Source of the DNA: Mansonella perstans
Lineage: Eukaryota; Nematoda; Chromadorea; Rhabditida; Onchocercidae
Reading direction: 5' to 3'
NCBI GenBank assembly: GCA_037074765.1
Contig: JBAMDO010000009.1
Coordinates: 62,001-126,000 of the forward strand
Length of the DNA: 64,000 nucleotides
In this document: in pieces, positions 41,501 to 47,074 of the stretch
Layout: every line of letters starts with the position of its first letter
How positions within the stretch are numbered: position 1 is the stretch's first letter
Position numbers and translations under genes: made by a program
Notes under the pieces: generated by a model
Seen by the model: only the letters and a program-made list of their open reading frames with translations
What the model was told of the DNA's origin: nothing
Database searches by the model: none

Positions 41501-44500
41501 TTGCAAACAGTGTCGTCGTTAAGTTGTTTGACATTTGCAGAATGCATATAAAAAATATTTTGAGAATTCTTAAAAATTAGTCACTGCTTCTAAGCAAATC
41601 TATCGTTTAATTTGCTTCTTGAAGAGATTTAATTACTATTCAGTTTCTATAATTACTAATTGCTACGACAGTATTATATCTGTGGTCTTTTTTCACCTAC
41701 AATCTTTCAAATTATGTTAACCCGCAAAATGAACAGCAGCGTGATCTTAAATTGCTGGGCTAATAAAAACATGCATCAAACACTCAATAAATTTTAATTT
41801 AAATGAGAGATAATATATGAAACTAACAGATTCTATATTTCAAAATAAAATTCGGAAATTTTGGACCAGTAAAAATATTTTTTAAGTGGACAAGTATCTT
41901 AATATTTCCAAAGTTGAGCCGATGGCCAGATGCGGCATCAGTTAGTTGCGTCTCGTAATGAACAAGGCTTCGCTACGATTAAAACAAAATTTTTTTTAAT
42001 TTATGCTCTACACTTGGCCAATGACAAATATAAATGTAAAGATTTACTATTAGTTTGTTAGTAGCGTTTCAGCCAAATAAATTTCAATGAAGAGAATCAC
42101 AATATTGCATAATTACTACTCGATAAATAATTTCTCAACTAATAACAAATTTTCGATGAGCATTTTTGGAAATAATTTTAAAATTTTTCAAATCTTGAAG
42201 AGGAAAAATAAAATAAATGTTCATTCAAAAATTAAATTTATGAGCGTTCTTCTCGTCACTTTGAGAAAGCGCAAAAAGATGATAGGAAAACTGGTATGGC
42301 TGTTATCTAAATCTAATCTATGATAAGCTAATGCAACGACACCGTCCTACGTTGCTTGCTCCCAAAGCCTTTCGATAGATAACATCAAATGATGCACAAA
42401 CTCCATTCTACTTTTCAACTCCCATAAAAAGACCATGTTAAAAATATCCCACTTGTTTATTCTCTTTTTTAATGAAGTGATTGGTCACTTTTTCTTGTCA
42501 CATTGTAAGAGCAGTGAAATTAAACTTTCATCGCATGCAAATTTTCAAATCTTAGTGGACTTTTTTGTTTTAGACGAGATTTATTGGAAAATTAGTCACT
42601 AAAGAAATGTTTTTATTTGAAGAAATACGATGTTTTCATCATTCTGAAGACTGTCATTAATCATAATAAAAACAATTAGAAAGACATGAAATATTCATTT
42701 CTACTAATATTTCGTATATTTATTTCATTTTTGTTGTGCTTCAATCAATTTTTTTTACCTCGATTGAAATCTTATTTTCTGTTGCAAAATGCGGTACATT
42801 CCTCAATCTATGAATCCGTGATAAAAAAGTGATAAAGCAAATTAAATTTAAAGGATTAATGAGAAAATTCAAGAAAATGACAAAAAATCAATTTGAATAA
42901 AATTAAATTGAATTGGAATCAACTGGATCTAAATATACAAGAACTGGACTTTTGCAAAAGAATACATACATAAATAACAAGGATATTTACAAAAGTTGCT
43001 GAAACAAAAACAAAAAAATGGAAATTTATCTTTTCTTCTGACCAGGTTATGACAACTTCTTGGAAACACGCTGATTGCATTGGCATTTCACAGATAGATT
43101 GAAGGAACTACATTTATTTCGAATAATCATTAGTACTGTCATAGAACGAAGAAAAAAGCATTTGATCAACTGATTCATGAGATTAGTTAGTTAGAAAAGT
43201 AAGCAATATGCTAGGAATAAATGAAAATATGACTGTATCACTCATAACTGATACCTAACTATGATGACTTAAAGGGATTAATTAGCCAAGCAGGCGCATC
43301 TGGCCATTAATCAAGCTGTATGAATGAAATAAAATGCGTCAGTTGCTCAATTTGATGAAATAACAAAATTGAGAGTGAAAACTGATTTATTTGTATGATG
43401 ATTACTTTATTCCTTCCTCTTTTCGACAAAATTTTGATCTTTTAATTATGATTTGTAGCAAATTCTCTCAAATAAATTAAATTCTCACAGTACAATCTCT
43501 TCGTCATTCGTCTTTTTAATATATTAAAAGTTATTTCACGTAATTAATATACATTTATATGCACATGTATGAGTGACCTGGATCATTTTTTTCAAACGGT
43601 GAAATTTTGAAATTAAATGAAGTTTTGAATCTTAAAGTGTCAAAAAATATAATTATTAATTTTTGTAATCTAGCAGAATGATGATATAATGACGGATAAA
43701 TAATAAGTATGCGCGAATAAAAATAAAACTTTACATCTATCACTACTGAACTATTTCATTTAATTCAACCTATTATTGAGCTATTTTAGCTGTGCGCTTG
43801 TAAATGAACCAAAAACTGAATGATCATTTAGTTCATGTGGAAATCACGCTACTGTGAGAAGGATTCACAAGACGATTGCAGAATGTTTGATGAAATACTG
43901 AGATGAATAGCGTCAAAAGTCGGTTGATGAAAGAAAATTATTTTTCGGCAAACATTTCGGAGAAATGGTCTGACATCATCTCTTCATTTGATGAGAATGT
44001 TCATTTTGCATCAAAATAAAATAAAATTTATAGAATAAATTAACTAACCTTAACATATTTGTCAGATTTATTTGAAACCAAATATTTCGCGCAGGATTTT
44101 TTCATTCGTTTCATCGTCCAATTATGAATATTTACGGAAGTGAAATAAAAAGAAGACTGCCACGATGGGAAATACGAAGCTTGATTACCTCAGCTGGACT
44201 AGTTACGGAAGAGGGACTGAAGATGAAGCCATAATAACATTTGGGAAGGAAGAAATGACAAATGAATAATTATGGACAGAACAAGGACTAATTGAATTTT
44301 CAAATGCCATGTGATGATGATTACACATATGCATAATGAATTTTCTTCCATTAGCAAACATATTAGTTAACACTTAAAAAGTAGTCGGATTAAGACGTTT
44401 CAAGATTTCAAATTGTTTCTACCGCAATTTTATAAAAAACCTTCTTCTCCTCTTTCGGAAACCCTAATTAATCATTATCAACAGGTAAAGAGTTAAATCT

Positions 44501-46983
44501 TACAGATGCATGATATTGTACCTGCAATATATGAAAAGAGAAACTTTAAAAGACGAGGCGGAAATTTGTTCTTGCAGTTTTTAGATTTTATAAAATTTTT
44601 TGCTTGTGATTAGTCGGAGCGATCAAAAAGACAAAATAATTTTCAGTTTGCTTGCTTTAAATTAATAAAAAGAATTGATATAAATTGCTTAAAAAGGAAT
44701 TTTTTTCCTTATAAAAATACAAATGGAAATTATCTTTTAATTTTGATGGCTATTTTTCCGACAGCGATTTCTACTTGTATTTTTAAAAAAAAATTTGATA
44801 AATTTTGCAATTCATATAGACTAAGTTATGTAATAAGAAAAAAATTGATAAATTGGACGTATTTTGATCATTTAATTATCATTGATCGAGTTAAACTCAT
44901 TCAGCTCTCTTATTCCTCCTATCAGTGCTCTCTCTGACTTGGCAACAGTCTTTCAAACTTTAATTCATCAACAAATCTCTCAGAATACTTAAATGAATGA
45001 CAAACGTTCTCCATTCCGTAACAGCCGAACAGCCTTTCTACTCTTTCATCATTCCTCCCTTTTCATTTCTTAACTTTAAATTCTTCACAAATATTGAAGC
45101 ATTAGATTTTATCCATTTCATTTACAATTCAAGTTCGACTTTTCACTTTTGAATTCCAAAATTTTTTTTATAAATATTTCCAGTGCATATGCATTTTCAT
45201 CGAATCAATCAAAAATTTAATGTCATTCGAGGTAAGAAATCTAACACTAAGGGTCAAATAACTTTTTATTTAGAAGGTCAAACGTGTTATGAAAGTGAAC
45301 AAATGAAAAAAACTTAATAATCCTAGAAGAAAAAATGCACTGAGAATAAGCAATCCTTGAATTCCCGAAATTTCAGCCCTTTAAATTTCATTTGTAAATA
45401 TTCCCCTATATAGAACTTTACCGCAGCTGAAATATACAGATATCTTCAATTGCAGTCTTTTCCTGGGTGCATTAGTACTTAAGAACATTATATGGAATAT
45501 CGGATGACTATTCGAACCGACAGCTGTTCCCTAAAATTAGTTTTGCAAATTCATTCCGAAGACGTAAATCAGTCGACACATTGAGCTCCGTCTCAATGAA
45601 TCATCCCAACTAGGATAAAGATGTACTTCCGGCAAACCAATACTCATCTTTTATGCAGTAATTTAGCGGAATAATTGTAAAAAGTATTTCAAATGTAATT
45701 TTTTCTTGTAAATTTCAAATGAATAATTCAATAAAAGATTCTGCATGGCAATTTTTAATTCAAAAGGATATTTGGAATTTTCCAAGAGTTATTTATATAT
45801 TGTTTGAAGTCCCCGCTTTCAAGTTTTGACATTGCATTGAAAATTTATTCAAATAAATTTTTTAATTTTTGTTATTTGAATTAGATCTATTGAAATTTAA
45901 TTGTTTCAATATTTTAAATCGCTTTTGATGGCACAGTTATAATGAAATAATTGAAACAAAATCATGCAATAAAAAGTGAAAAATTGTAAGAGAAATTGTA
46001 TTGTTCGACCAAAAGACGAGAAATTTAATTTACAAAATTTACATTTTTAAACAAATCGTAAATTAAAATTGTTATTTTTAACAATTTTTATTTTTTCTCT
46101 TTCTTTGTTTTTAAAACAAAGCCGAACGTTGTTGTAAACATTATTCTCTGCAGGAAATAGTAACAGTAATAATAAGTGAAATAAAAGGAACGTTGTTGTT
46201 TGAAATCAAAAAATGGACGAATCAAACTAAAGGACTTTCCGGATTCCCCAATGAGCTAAAAAAGAAAACAAAAAGGACGGAGACTGATGATTGAGAAGTT
46301 TTCTAACTACAATTCTAACATTTCTAGATTTCAAAAAAGTTTATTTACATACATTATATGTGCTTGTACTCCCCAGAGTGCTTTTAGCTAGAATATCACT
46401 TCCATATTGACAAACTGCTTAAACAAATTGGTGTAATCATGAATATTCCGGAAATTTAAAGTTATGTAATGCAAAATATACAAATATGCGGCTTTTTGTT
46501 TCCCTGATCCATGCCAAATACTTACCATTTAAGAGTTAGCCATATGAAAGGTCTTCTGGATTCCAAATTTAATCTAATATTTTTTGTACTATGCTTAATT
46601 AAGCTCTCAATAAATGACAGCAGACAGATGATTAAGATGAAGAGGTCAGGTTACATCAACATCAATTTACCCGCACTTTATCAGATCCATAAATATTTAT
46701 TTGACGCTTAAAACATCAAAAATTATCTTACTGATTTTTCCATGTAATTTCAAAATAGTTCTAAAATGTGTTCTAAGATGAATTGGTAGATTTATTAATT
46801 AGCAAAAACTGATAGCAAACATAAATAATAAATGATTTAATTGATATTATTAATTTTTAAGTATTTCGAATGATTTAATAGAATGTCAAAAAATTTTTAA
46901 AATTTTACTTTATTTGTTTAAAAAGGTGAAAAAGTGCAAAGTACACTAACCGGTATAAGTTCCCGATTTGAGGTTGGCGCCAT
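2380..46983 (-). CDS. unc-53: unc-53 / neuron navigator (NAV) orthologue, N-terminal half, 17 exons, 3' end outside window
   Basis: Span of the whole coding region visible here; the coding bases are the 17 exons listed separately. Joined, they give 2,564 coding bases with no stop, and each donor phase matches the next acceptor phase. Order: an 11-residue leader, a CH domain (about residues 12-117), a Ser/Thr-rich basic region (about 118-780), then two GY(L/M)SEG motifs (789-795 and 815-822). Islands line up with C. elegans UNC-53 from memory: YTEWANRHL, HLGAIL with YKQ, LAMPPSSKLPSPS, IKTSGLK, MLKIKFF, KRFSKSSEEDSAYAGF, LAVKG, PTVGVVSPMMSH, VPPMEP. In C. elegans the protein directs longitudinal migration and outgrowth of excretory canals, mechanosensory axons and sex myoblasts, and binds the adaptor SEM-5. 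NAV proteins are cytoskeletal. UNC-53 is about 1,600 residues, so roughly half, including the AAA-type ATPase, is missing to the left. Identity is strong; exact exon ends are predictions. Confidence 0.95.
3762..3815 (-). CDS. candidate 54-nt cassette exon of unc-53 between exons 16 and 17
   Basis: Inside intron 16. A good acceptor (AATCATTCCAG) and a donor (GAAG followed by GTGACA) bound 54 bases. Read in phase 1, as exon 16 delivers and exon 17 expects, they encode a split Val followed by NDDDNYARSATNNKKVE, with no stop. Including it would insert exactly 18 residues between the two GY(L/M)SEG motifs. It sits in the longest open frame of the window (3412-3855, minus strand, 147 codons), whose remainder is hydrophobic and AT-rich and does not look coding. 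No homologue is known to me, so this is a prediction only. Confidence 0.35.
5620..5720. repeat. (CTA)n microsatellite and degenerate ACT/ACC-rich tail
   Basis: A near-perfect (CTA) run of about six units at 5620-5640, followed by further ACTACT/ACCACC-type triplets. A plus-strand open frame over it (5585-5890) is a by-product of the repeat. Confidence 0.9.
6277..6429 (-). CDS. unc-53: unc-53 exon 16: SDDSLDS region and first GYLSEG motif
   Basis: Residue 761 (split Gly) and residues 762-811, plus one base. The acceptor is TACTTGTAG and the donor GTAAGT. It begins SFRDSSTSDDSLDS, matching UNC-53 SFGYEQSSASEDSIVA. It then has HRISGYLSEGESLFAGN (786-802). That SGYLSEG block resembles the first of two motifs in vertebrate NAVs (NGYMSDGD...). 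The exon has phase 1 at both ends (the split codon at each end is one base plus two), so skipping it keeps frame (153 bases). Confidence 0.94.
6430..8502 (-). other. intron 15 of unc-53 (2.1 kb)
   Basis: Phase 1. Contains an imperfect hairpin-forming segment (7405-7494, listed separately). No exon recognised. Confidence 0.85.
7405..7494. other. imperfect inverted repeat, potential 90-nt hairpin
   Basis: Three nested complementary pairs: GTATG (7405-7409) with CATAC (7490-7494); GCTTTCCA (7413-7420) with TGGAAAGC (7476-7483); GGTAC (7436-7440) with GTACC (7462-7466). Interior loops of 3-15 bases separate them. The size suits a small-RNA precursor or a tiny inverted-repeat element, but the pairing is broken and no known family is recognised. 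Confidence 0.3.
8503..8732 (-). CDS. unc-53: unc-53 exon 15: proline-rich VPPMEPIIPLIP segment
   Basis: Residue 684 (split Pro) and residues 685-760, plus one base. The acceptor is GTTTGTAG. It contains VPPMEPIIPLIPSPYNVVI (from 729), comparable to UNC-53 VPPLPPLKSVVPLK followed by PPTYDVLLKQGK; the residues after Tyr-Asn (VVIRNGK) fit DVLLKQGK. This may be an SH3-ligand-like or scaffold segment. Two donors in the same phase lie 12 bases apart: GTACTA after 8503 and GTTTTT after 8491. The longer form would add Gly-Thr-Arg-Ser. The first is listed because GTA is the better consensus. Confidence 0.95.
8897..9041 (-). CDS. unc-53: unc-53 exon 14: Ser/Asn-rich region
   Basis: Residue 636 (split Asp) and residues 637-683, plus two bases. 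It encodes GGSQSDTSTTSGSRDSDNAS and then VIYNPVDNTSSLPNNSTTK, ending VAVDKKA. The donor is a consensus GTAAGT. The acceptor is TTTGAG, an unusual purine before AG, yet it is the choice that joins in frame to exon 13. No strong island of identity to UNC-53 is visible, so the call rests on open frame, composition, phase and the very short flanking introns (130 and 164 bases). Confidence 0.88.
9172..9529 (-). CDS. unc-53: unc-53 exon 13: LAVKG and PTVGVVSPMMSH motifs
   Basis: Residues 517-635 plus one base; the longest exon in the window. The acceptor is TTATTATAG and the donor GTTCGC, a weak donor chosen because it ends the homology and gives the phase that exon 14 requires. It contains KPILAVKG (519-526), matching UNC-53 KPTLAVKG, and PTVGVVSPMMSH (611-622), matching PTIGVVSPIMAH. 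In C. elegans the two motifs are separated by a short stretch containing PPAVPPR, a class of SH3-binding sequence. Here the gap is about 84 residues of Ser/Thr/Asn-rich sequence and no PxxPxR is present. Confidence 0.96.
9692..9929 (-). CDS. unc-53: unc-53 exon 12: SKSSEEDSAYAGF motif
   Basis: Residue 437 (split Arg) and residues 438-516, ending in phase 0. The acceptor is TTATTGTAG and the donor GTATGA. It begins FSKSSEEDSAYAGFGSSSP, nearly identical to UNC-53 CSKSSEEESGYAGFNSTSP, and continues with SSAESSSMSVNSTSSRNSS like SSSTEGSLSMHSTSSKSS. This is the strongest match in the middle of the protein and fixes the identity on its own. The Ser residues before the acidic pair look like casein kinase 2 sites. 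The second half, from about residue 485, is less conserved. Confidence 0.97.
9930..10671 (-). other. intron 11 of unc-53 (742 bases)
   Basis: Phase 2. Nothing beyond AT-rich intron sequence is visible. Confidence 0.85.
10672..10838 (-). CDS. unc-53: unc-53 exon 11: Ser/Arg/Gln-rich region
   Basis: Residues 382-436 plus two bases. The acceptor is TTGTTTACAG and the donor GTTAAT. It encodes VTGPRASGLPFHSSSSLSS, then CSNPALQGVKRAPSRSAQSS and further Gln/Ser-rich sequence. I see no strong conserved island inside it. The assignment rests on coding-like composition, an open frame between good splice sites, and exact phase agreement with exon 10 (phase 0) and exon 12 (phase 2). The last residues, DPAKNKR, lead directly into the conserved FSKSSEED motif. 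Confidence 0.9.
10839..13918 (-). other. intron 10 of unc-53 (3.1 kb)
   Basis: Phase 0. AT-rich on both strands with A and T tracts. I see no exon, RNA gene or repeat of note. Confidence 0.85.
13919..14146 (-). CDS. unc-53: unc-53 exon 10: basic region with KVSGLMKPK and PSGV
   Basis: Residues 306-381, 76 whole codons, phase 0 at both ends, so the exon could be skipped without changing frame. The acceptor is CTTTCTTCAG and the donor GTATCA; reading on instead meets a stop within eight codons. It contains RKVSGLMKPKNGCTKSRKIP (348-366 region), comparable to UNC-53 PVKSGLKPPTSK. The net charge is strongly positive. The RKIP near residue 366 resembles the SxIP motif used by plus-end proteins, but the required Ser/Thr is not two residues before Ile-Pro, so it is not a match. 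Confidence 0.92.
14147..15838 (-). other. intron 9 of unc-53 (1.7 kb)
   Basis: Phase 0. AT-rich with long A and T runs. It includes a perfect CRE-like palindrome (14362-14369, listed separately). No exon recognised. Confidence 0.85.
14362..14369. promoter_or_regulatory. TGACGTCA palindrome (CRE-like site)
   Basis: A perfect 8-base match to the CREB/ATF consensus inside intron 9. In AT-rich DNA this string is rare, but a single match has little weight by itself. Confidence 0.25.
15839..16028 (-). CDS. unc-53: unc-53 exon 9: SRPSSRSSS tract and MLKIKFF motif
   Basis: Residue 242 (split Gly) and residues 243-305, ending in phase 0. The acceptor is GCATTTTCAG and the donor GTTTGT. It contains EQSRPSSRSSSLGSSSAYTS, close to UNC-53 FRPSSRSS followed by SSSTYSS. 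A long Ser/Thr/Ala run follows (about residues 267-285). The exon ends with MLKIKFFGGNRDK (293-305), which matches UNC-53 MLKLKLFSSKNPS. That short hydrophobic-basic island inside a disordered region is conserved between the two species and may be a binding site; its partner is unknown to me. Confidence 0.95.
16326..16443 (-). CDS. unc-53: unc-53 exon 8: basic Ser-rich region ending in PSAIKTSG
   Basis: Residue 203 (split Gly) and residues 204-241, plus two bases. The acceptor is ATGCTTTAG and the donor GTATTT. It contains SKLSSPKASALRAPVIRIRP and then SAIKTS. The end, IKTSG completed by exon 9 as GLK, matches UNC-53 IKPKTSGLKPPSS. Flanking codons are open to the left and right of the exon for a short way, so the exact acceptor rests on phase agreement with exon 7. 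Confidence 0.88.
17161..17460. other. G+C-richer intron block with reiterated TAGC/GCACTA strings and short inverted repeats
   Basis: About 300 bases in which TAGC, AGCA and GCACTA recur many times. Short inverted pairs include ATAGTGC (17232-17238) with GCACTAT (17276-17282), and TAAATAG (17261-17267) with CTATTTA (17279-17285). No open frame of note. It could be a decayed repeat, a structured transcript or a regulatory element. Confidence 0.3.
18550..18990. other. G+C-richer block in intron 7, possible internal promoter or first exon
   Basis: About 440 bases with more G and C and more CpG than neighbouring intron sequence. On the minus strand a 29-codon ORF (18892-18803) begins MQDRPIGVCLRNFSKLVTHF. 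C. elegans unc-53 is known to make shorter isoforms lacking the CH domain, and a start in this intron would give one. No clean phase-matched donor into exon 8 was found, so this stays a suggestion. Confidence 0.25.
21994..22094 (-). CDS. unc-53: unc-53 exon 7: LPSPS motif and Ser/Thr-rich region
   Basis: Residue 169 (split Lys) and residues 170-202, plus one base. The acceptor is AATTTTCAG and the donor GTATGT. It starts LPSPSIRISTAIHSN, completing the conserved KLPSP motif that exon 6 began (UNC-53 KLPSPRVATSATAS). It ends SRLATSTRNVAKE, like UNC-53 STSRLQTPQ. The sequence is rich in Ser/Thr with spaced Arg/Lys, typical of the disordered, basic NAV middle region. Confidence 0.92.
22150..22166. 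repeat. GTCT microsatellite, four units
   Basis: GTCTGTCTGTCTGTCTG, about 55 bases upstream of exon 7 in the sense of the gene. Confidence 0.9.
23542..23651. repeat. direct tandem duplication, about 52-bp unit, two copies
   Basis: CAATAGGCATTGGAAATGA followed by CCCTTTGAA, AAATAAGTTGTCAAAAA occurs twice, with the CAATAGG starts at 23552 and 23604. The copies differ by a few substitutions only, indicating a fairly recent local duplication. Confidence 0.92.
24853..24967 (-). CDS. unc-53: unc-53 exon 6: Ser/Thr-rich linker ending in LAMPPSSK
   Basis: Residue 131 (split Ala) and residues 132-168, plus two bases. The acceptor is TTGTTTCAG and the donor GTATGT. Most of it is low-complexity (IVHSSETSSITSEATQLKTK, then NSNTGRSNTT). 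The last residues, LAMPPSS plus the split Lys, match the conserved UNC-53 stretch SIMPPAVSKLPSPR. In C. elegans this proline-containing stretch is one of the regions discussed as an SH3-binding site for SEM-5; here it keeps the PP but has SSK where AVSK is found. Confidence 0.92.
24968..25417 (-). other. intron 5 of unc-53 (450 bases)
   Basis: Lies just after the CH domain, phase 1. Nothing further recognised. Confidence 0.85.
25418..25522 (-). CDS. unc-53: unc-53 exon 5: end of the CH domain and Ala-rich linker
   Basis: Residue 96 (split Asp) and residues 97-130, plus one base. The acceptor is TGTTTTGCAG and the donor GTATGC. It encodes ILNGHLGAILSLLYGLSVYK followed by QRIKQSLRAAAAAT. The first part is the last CH helix and matches UNC-53 DIDSGNLGAVLQLLFLLSTYKQ almost position by position; vertebrate NAVs have a similar GNLKAILGLFFSLSRYKQ. 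C. elegans continues with a Lys-rich LKK segment, proposed to bind actin. Here that part is replaced by SLRAAAAAT, so the LKK motif is not visible. The exon lies 10.4 kb from exon 4. Confidence 0.95.
26091..26144. repeat. three copies of GTTGAAATTAAT
   Basis: Copies start at 26091, 26121 and 26133 inside an AT-rich stretch of intron 4. A simple short repeat with no assigned role. Confidence 0.8.
29636..29655. repeat. A20 homopolymer
   Basis: Twenty consecutive A bases in intron 4. No retroelement sequence is recognised upstream of it, so it is read as a simple tract. Confidence 0.9.
34361..34675. repeat. short direct repeat, two copies 290 bp apart
   Basis: TTATTTTTTCGCAGTTAGCA followed by AAAA occurs at 34361-34384 and again at 34651-34674. 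The flanks are not alike, so this is not a large duplication. It may be a remnant of a dispersed repeat. Confidence 0.8.
35942..36014 (-). CDS. unc-53: unc-53 exon 4: CH domain, helix before the conserved Asn-Gly turn
   Basis: Residues 72-95 plus one base, encoding REVIAGCLLFAKSLN then IDISKVATN. The donor is a consensus GTAAGT. It aligns with UNC-53 LETCLDYLKNLGLDCSKLTK. The acceptor region reads TTACAGAGAG, so three overlapping AG dinucleotides could serve. The first one (after CAG, giving Arg-72) keeps frame with exon 3 and is the one used here. The downstream AGs would join other upstream phases; see the finding on a possible alternative start at 36374. Confidence 0.92.
36323..36374 (-). 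other. 52-base exon-like segment in intron 3, possible alternative start
   Basis: A strong acceptor (TTTTTCTTATCAG) is followed at once by ATG and a 17-codon open frame, MQAESLLIKFDEEMKDD, plus one base before donor GTAAAT. It cannot be a cassette between exons 3 and 4, because its length breaks the frame. It could serve as an alternative first coding exon if exon 4 used its third AG (exon start at 36010); that would remove the first part of the CH domain. Unsupported by homology. Confidence 0.2.
36692..37095. repeat. tandem repeat, four copies of about 98-103 bp
   Basis: Four head-to-tail copies; the shared AGAATAGATAAGTTAGAG string starts at 36707, 36805, 36908 and 37011, giving spacings of 98, 103 and 103. 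Each copy carries TTTTTTCGCCCATTCCTGGC, then CTCATAGAAATTTCAAAGGG and a CAAATTCTATTGTTATTTG end (the last copy has CTAAATTC). Copies differ by only a few substitutions and by the length of the T run. Such near-identity indicates recent expansion. It lies in intron 3. Confidence 0.95.
39728..39792 (-). CDS. unc-53: unc-53 exon 3: middle of the CH domain
   Basis: Residue 50 (split codon ACC, Thr) and residues 51-71. The acceptor is ATTTTAG and the donor GTTTGA. It encodes SDCVPAAEERIKATIDGHQEP. Sequence identity to C. elegans is modest, but the length, charge pattern and position fit the UNC-53 segment VPINEFSPAFTKRLAKITSN. The exon takes two bases from the phase-1 donor of exon 2 and ends in phase 0, exactly what exon 4 needs. 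Chosen by phase and position as well as by similarity, so slightly less certain than its neighbours. Confidence 0.85.
39793..40913 (-). other. intron 2 of unc-53 (1.1 kb)
   Basis: Interrupts the CH domain after residue 49, in phase 1. AT-rich; nothing else recognised. Confidence 0.85.
40914..41028 (-). CDS. unc-53: unc-53 exon 2: first part of the CH domain
   Basis: Residues 12-49 plus one base. The acceptor is TTGTAG and the donor GTTAGT; without that donor the frame would hit TAG at once. It begins IYTEWANRHL, the signature first helix of the NAV-type CH domain (C. elegans IYTDWANRHL; vertebrate NAVs have a similar YTDWAN stretch). It continues through PITDLTSDLREPQKLVTLLRAI, quoted in parts: the segment TDLTSDL matches the DISNDF position and LVTLLRAI matches LVSQLINVI. 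CH domains of this type are linked to actin and cytoskeleton binding and, in UNC-53, to partners such as ABI-1. This is among the most G+C-rich stretches of its neighbourhood, as expected of coding sequence. Confidence 0.95.
41029..46950 (-). other. intron 1 of unc-53 (5.9 kb)
   Basis: Between the leader exon and the first CH exon; phase 0. Mostly AT-rich, with a G+C-richer block at about 45420-45660 (listed separately). At 44232-44207 a small ATG exon-like sequence (MASSSVPLP) is followed by GTAACT, but it is off phase. No other exon was recognised. Confidence 0.8.
45420..45660. other. G+C-richer block in intron 1, possible alternative first exon or regulatory DNA
   Basis: About 240 bases visibly richer in G and C and poorer in homopolymer runs than the rest of the intron. 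On the minus strand it holds a 36-codon ORF (45647-45537) starting MSIGLPEVHLYPSWDDSLRR. A GTACAT after its Glu-7 codon would join exon 2 in phase 0. The plus strand holds a 29-codon ORF as well, so coding potential is not decisive. It might equally be a conserved enhancer or an old insertion. Confidence 0.25.
46951..46983 (-). CDS. unc-53: unc-53 exon 1: start codon and leader MAPTSNRELIP
   Basis: Eleven codons from ATG at 46983-46981 to CCG, followed by donor GTTAGT; it ends in phase 0. The start was chosen because the peptide mirrors the N-terminus of C. elegans UNC-53, which I recall as MTTSNVELIP running directly into IYTDWANRHL. The TSN and ELIP residues agree, and the next exon begins in phase 0 with IYTEWANRHL. 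Without this homology so short an exon could not be recognised. Other first exons could exist in the 17 kb to the right or in intron 1. Confidence 0.85.
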
Positions 46984-47074
46984 TCGATGATTAACCTAAC
47001 AGGTTATTATTGACACTCTTTTGCTAGTTCATTTTTCATTTTTTCTTCACCGATTATTTTGTAATTTCAGTGTC
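46984..47074 (-). promoter_or_regulatory. possible 5' UTR of unc-53 with splice acceptor and short upstream ORFs
   Basis: Upstream of the ATG, the minus strand has ATGTCATTTTAG ending at 47075, a fair acceptor for either a cis-spliced leader exon or a trans-spliced leader. It would leave 91 bases of 5' UTR. That leader contains two short upstream ORFs: one of 10 codons (ATG AAA AAT, ending TAA) and one of two codons (ATG AAC TAG). Both could dampen translation. The acceptor assignment is inference. Confidence 0.35.

Noticed and set aside
44207..44232. Minus-strand mini-exon MASSSVPLP followed by GTAACT, resembling the UNC-53 N-terminus
   Set aside because: It ends in phase 2, but exon 2 starts in phase 0; the join would create a stop. 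The exon at 46951-46983 fits in both phase and sequence.
45505..45520. GGTTCGAATAG on the minus strand, similar to a tRNA B box
   Set aside because: No A box or acceptor-stem pairing at the right distance, so not a tRNA gene.
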